Source of the DNA: Oscillospiraceae bacterium | Lineage (GTDB): Bacteria > Bacillota > Clostridia > Oscillospirales > Acutalibacteraceae | Direction of reading: 5' to 3' | DNA length: 46,344 nucleotides | NCBI GenBank assembly: GCA_015066245.1 | Contig: SVOS01000014.1 | Location: 1-46,344 of the forward strand | Shown: positions 44,418-46,344 of the stretch, in pieces | How the letters are laid out: each line of letters begins with the position of its first letter | How positions within the stretch are numbered: the first letter of the stretch is position 1 | Notes under the pieces: generated by a model | Database searches by the model: none | What the model was told of the DNA's origin: nothing | The model's input: only the letters and a program-made list of their open reading frames with translations | Program-made: the position numbers and the translations under genes

Positions 44418-45755
44418 ATGAAAAAGCGATTAAAGCTTACCTATACCAAGGTGATTACCATAGGGTTTGCCTTGCTGATACTTATAGGTGCTTTTTTACT
44501 GATGTTGCCAATAGCGTCTAAAAGCGGAGAATGGACACCTTTTACCAATGCACTTTTTACTTCAACCTCTGCTACTTGTGTTACGGGACTTATTGTGTAT
44601 GACACTTTTTCTCATTGGTCATTGTTTGGTCAGATAATAATAATCACCCTTATCCAAATCGGTGGATTGGGTTTTATGACAATAATAACAATGTTTTCAT
44701 TTTTATTAAAACGTAGAATCGGGTTAAGGGAAAGGCGGCTTTTGATGGAATCTTCAGGCTCGCCTGAGCTTAAGGGTGTTATACGTATGATTAAGAAAAT
44801 ACTGTATGGTACCTTTATTACCGAGGCTATAGGGGCGGTGCTCTTAAGTATACGTTTTATTCCTAAAATGGGAATTTTAACTGGGATTTACAATTCTGTT
44901 TTTCATTCGGTTTCTGCGTTTTGCAATGCAGGATTTGATTTGATGGGCAGATTTGAACCTTTTTCATCTCTTACATATTTTTATGATGATATCTTAGTTA
45001 ACCTAACCATTTGCGGACTTATTATTGTCGGCGGTGTAGGTTTTATCGTTTGGAACGATATTTTTACATTAAGAACAAAATTCAGCAAATATTCGCTCCA
45101 TTCAAAAGTTGTTCTTATTACCACCGGTGCACTTCTTTTGATTGGTACTTTGCTTTTTTATGTTTTTGAGAGAAATGGCGTTCTGGCCGATATGCCTGAG
45201 TACAAACGTATTCTGGTGTCTTTCTTTCAGTCTGTAACATCAAGAACTGCAGGCTTTAATACCGCGGACCTTTCGGCAATCAGCCATAGCTCGGTGATAA
45301 TCTTTTGTATTCTTATGTTTATAGGCGGAAGCCCCGGTTCTACAGCAGGCGGTGTCAAAACCACAACTTTTGCAGTTTTAGTTCTTTCTGCCTTTACATC
45401 TGCAAGGCGTTCAAGCGATATTACAGTTTTCAAAAAGCGTCTTGAAGAAAAAACCGCTCGTCAGGCAAGTGCGGTGGTTGTTACTTATGTGCTTGCTATT
45501 TCCGCAGCAGTTATGATTATGTGTGCAGTTGAGCCGTTTTCTCTTACAAGTATTGTTTTCGAAGCAGTTTCGGCGATGGGTACGGTAGGAGTTACAATGG
45601 GAATTACTACGGAGCTTACTGTGGTTTCAAAATATATAATAATTCTCCTGATGTATGCAGGGCGAATTGGCGGACTTACTCTTATGCTTACTCTTGCTGA
45701 AAAACGCAAGCAAGTCGCTGTTAAGCGTCCGCCCGAACAAGTATTGATAGGATAA
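44418..45755 (+). CDS. ktrB: Potassium uptake membrane subunit KtrB/TrkH
   Basis: Ion-conducting subunit of the Ktr potassium uptake system. The 445-residue membrane protein has the four pore-loop repeats of the SKT superfamily, each with a selectivity glycine: TSATCVTGL, SVSAFCNAGFD, SVTSRTAGFNT and AVSAMGTVGVT. Length fits KtrB, shorter than TrkH proper (~485). AAGGAGG precedes the ATG. It is followed after 12 bases by its regulatory partner ktrA, forming a ktrBA unit. Confidence 0.94.
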   Translation: MKKRLKLTYTKVITIGFALLILIGAFLLMLPIASKSGEWTPFTNALFTSTSATCVTGLIVYDTFSHWSLFGQIIIITLIQIGGLGFMTIITMFSFLLKRRIGLRERRLLMESSGSPELKGVIRMIKKILYGTFITEAIGAVLLSIRFIPKMGILTGIYNSVFHSVSAFCNAGFDLMGRFEPFSSLTYFYDDILVNLTICGLIIVGGVGFIVWNDIFTLRTKFSKYSLHSKVVLITTGALLLIGTLLFYVFERNGVLADMPEYKRILVSFFQSVTSRTAGFNTADLSAISHSSVIIFCILMFIGGSPGSTAGGVKTTTFAVLVLSAFTSARRSSDITVFKKRLEEKTARQASAVVVTYVLAISAAVMIMCAVEPFSLTSIVFEAVSAMGTVGVTMGITTELTVVSKYIIILLMYAGRIGGLTLMLTLAEKRKQVAVKRPPEQVLIG

Positions 45756-45767
45756 GAGGTGCTTTTA

Positions 45768-46344
45768 ATGAAATCTGTTCTTGTAATTGGTCTCGGAAGA
45801 TTCGGTTATCATCTTGCGCTTAAGTTTGTTGAGCTTGGCAATGATGTTATGGTTGCAGATATTGACGAGGAATTGATTGAAAGACATTCCAATGAATTCG
45901 AGGATTCCCGCATCTGCGATTGTTCCGATGAAAATGTGATTGAGTCTTTGGGAGTTTCTAATTTTGATTATTGCTTTGTAGCAGTCGGTACAAATTTTCA
46001 GTCTGCAATGGAAATAACCGCACTTTTAAAAGAATTCGGTGCAAAATGTGTTATTTCCAAAGCTGGCTCAGCAAGGCATGCAAGCCTTCTTAAAAAAATC
46101 GGTGCAGACCAGGTGATTTATCCCGAGCGCGATGTGGCAGAGAAAACTGCTATACGTCTCAATGTAAAGAATATTTACGATTATATCGAGCTTACTGACG
46201 ATTATGCAGTTTATGAAATTCCGGTACCTGATGACTGGATAGGAAAAACTGTCGGCACTGTTGATGTAAGACGCAAATACTCTGTAAATATTATAGCTGT
46301 TAAACGTGACGGTAAGCTTGATACTGAGCTGACTGCAGACTATA
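45768..46344 (+). CDS. ktrA: Potassium uptake regulatory subunit KtrA (RCK), 3' truncated by the window end
   Basis: Cytoplasmic RCK gating ring protein of the Ktr system. It starts with the Rossmann motif VLVIGLGRFG, followed by an acidic residue at the end of the second strand (VADIDEE), giving a nucleotide-binding RCK_N domain (about 1-130). The start of an RCK_C domain, which binds c-di-AMP in Firmicutes, is visible from about 145 on. 192 codons are present of a usual ~220. The ATG at 45768 follows AAGAGGTG. Confidence 0.93.
   Translation, partial: MKSVLVIGLGRFGYHLALKFVELGNDVMVADIDEELIERHSNEFEDSRICDCSDENVIESLGVSNFDYCFVAVGTNFQSAMEITALLKEFGAKCVISKAGSARHASLLKKIGADQVIYPERDVAEKTAIRLNVKNIYDYIELTDDYAVYEIPVPDDWIGKTVGTVDVRRKYSVNIIAVKRDGKLDTELTADY

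Overview
The window looks like a chromosomal segment of an anaerobic, low-to-moderate GC Firmicute of the class Clostridia, most likely a gut-type Oscillospiraceae/Ruminococcaceae relative. This is inferred from gene content: FtsK/SpoIIIE, TepA, KtrAB, rubrerythrin, a TrpR-type YerC repressor, short HisG with HisZ, large single-chain PurL, archaeal-type PurO and a dockerin-bearing secreted protein. Strong AGGAGG-type ribosome sites fit as well. No 16S or other taxonomic marker is present. Almost all of it is ordinary housekeeping sequence with tightly packed operons. No phage, transposase, CRISPR array or defence system was recognised.

Layout. (1) 1-6391, plus strand: end of der, plsY, a HIT protein, a phosphoribosyltransferase, comEC, holA and an RNase M5-like Toprim protein. 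(2) 6447-6983 rubrerythrin, with its own consensus promoter and a Fur/PerR-like palindrome. (3) 7045-8310, minus: CNNM/CBS membrane protein. (4) 8487-14690, plus: tepA, uppP, ftsK and a YgiQ-type radical SAM protein. (5) 14758-18025, plus: tyrS, mscL with a zinc-ribbon tail, and a dockerin-containing secreted protein. (6) 18071-29194, minus: an acyl-CoA thioesterase and the purine operon purE-F-M-N-O-(AICAR transformylase)-D-L. (7) 29497-38076, plus: a complete histidine operon yerC-hisZ-G-D-C-B-H-A-F-IE-K, divergent from the purine operon across a 302-bp double-promoter region. (8) 38143-39660, minus: a secreted NlpC/P60 protein with two peptidoglycan-binding domains. (9) 40046-42365: two tRNA-Ser genes, a mirrored array of small hairpins, an unrecognised 158-aa gene, a 20-bp tandem repeat and an MFS transporter. 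(10) 42502-46344, plus: htpG, ktrB and the start of ktrA.

How the genes work together. The two back-to-back operons share PRPP as precursor: PurF consumes it for purines, HisG consumes it together with ATP, and HisH/HisF release AICAR, which the transformylase of the purine operon reuses. All histidine steps from PRPP to histidine are encoded here. The purine cluster lacks purC, purB and purK, which must lie elsewhere if the pathway is complete.

The least explained part is about 40300-41110, between the tRNAs and the MFS gene, where two distinct repeat structures flank an orphan gene. Other points worth attention are a palindrome at the start of the histidine operon, a structured element after purL, a ComEC whose nuclease domain has no visible metal-binding motif, and the zinc-ribbon fusion on MscL.
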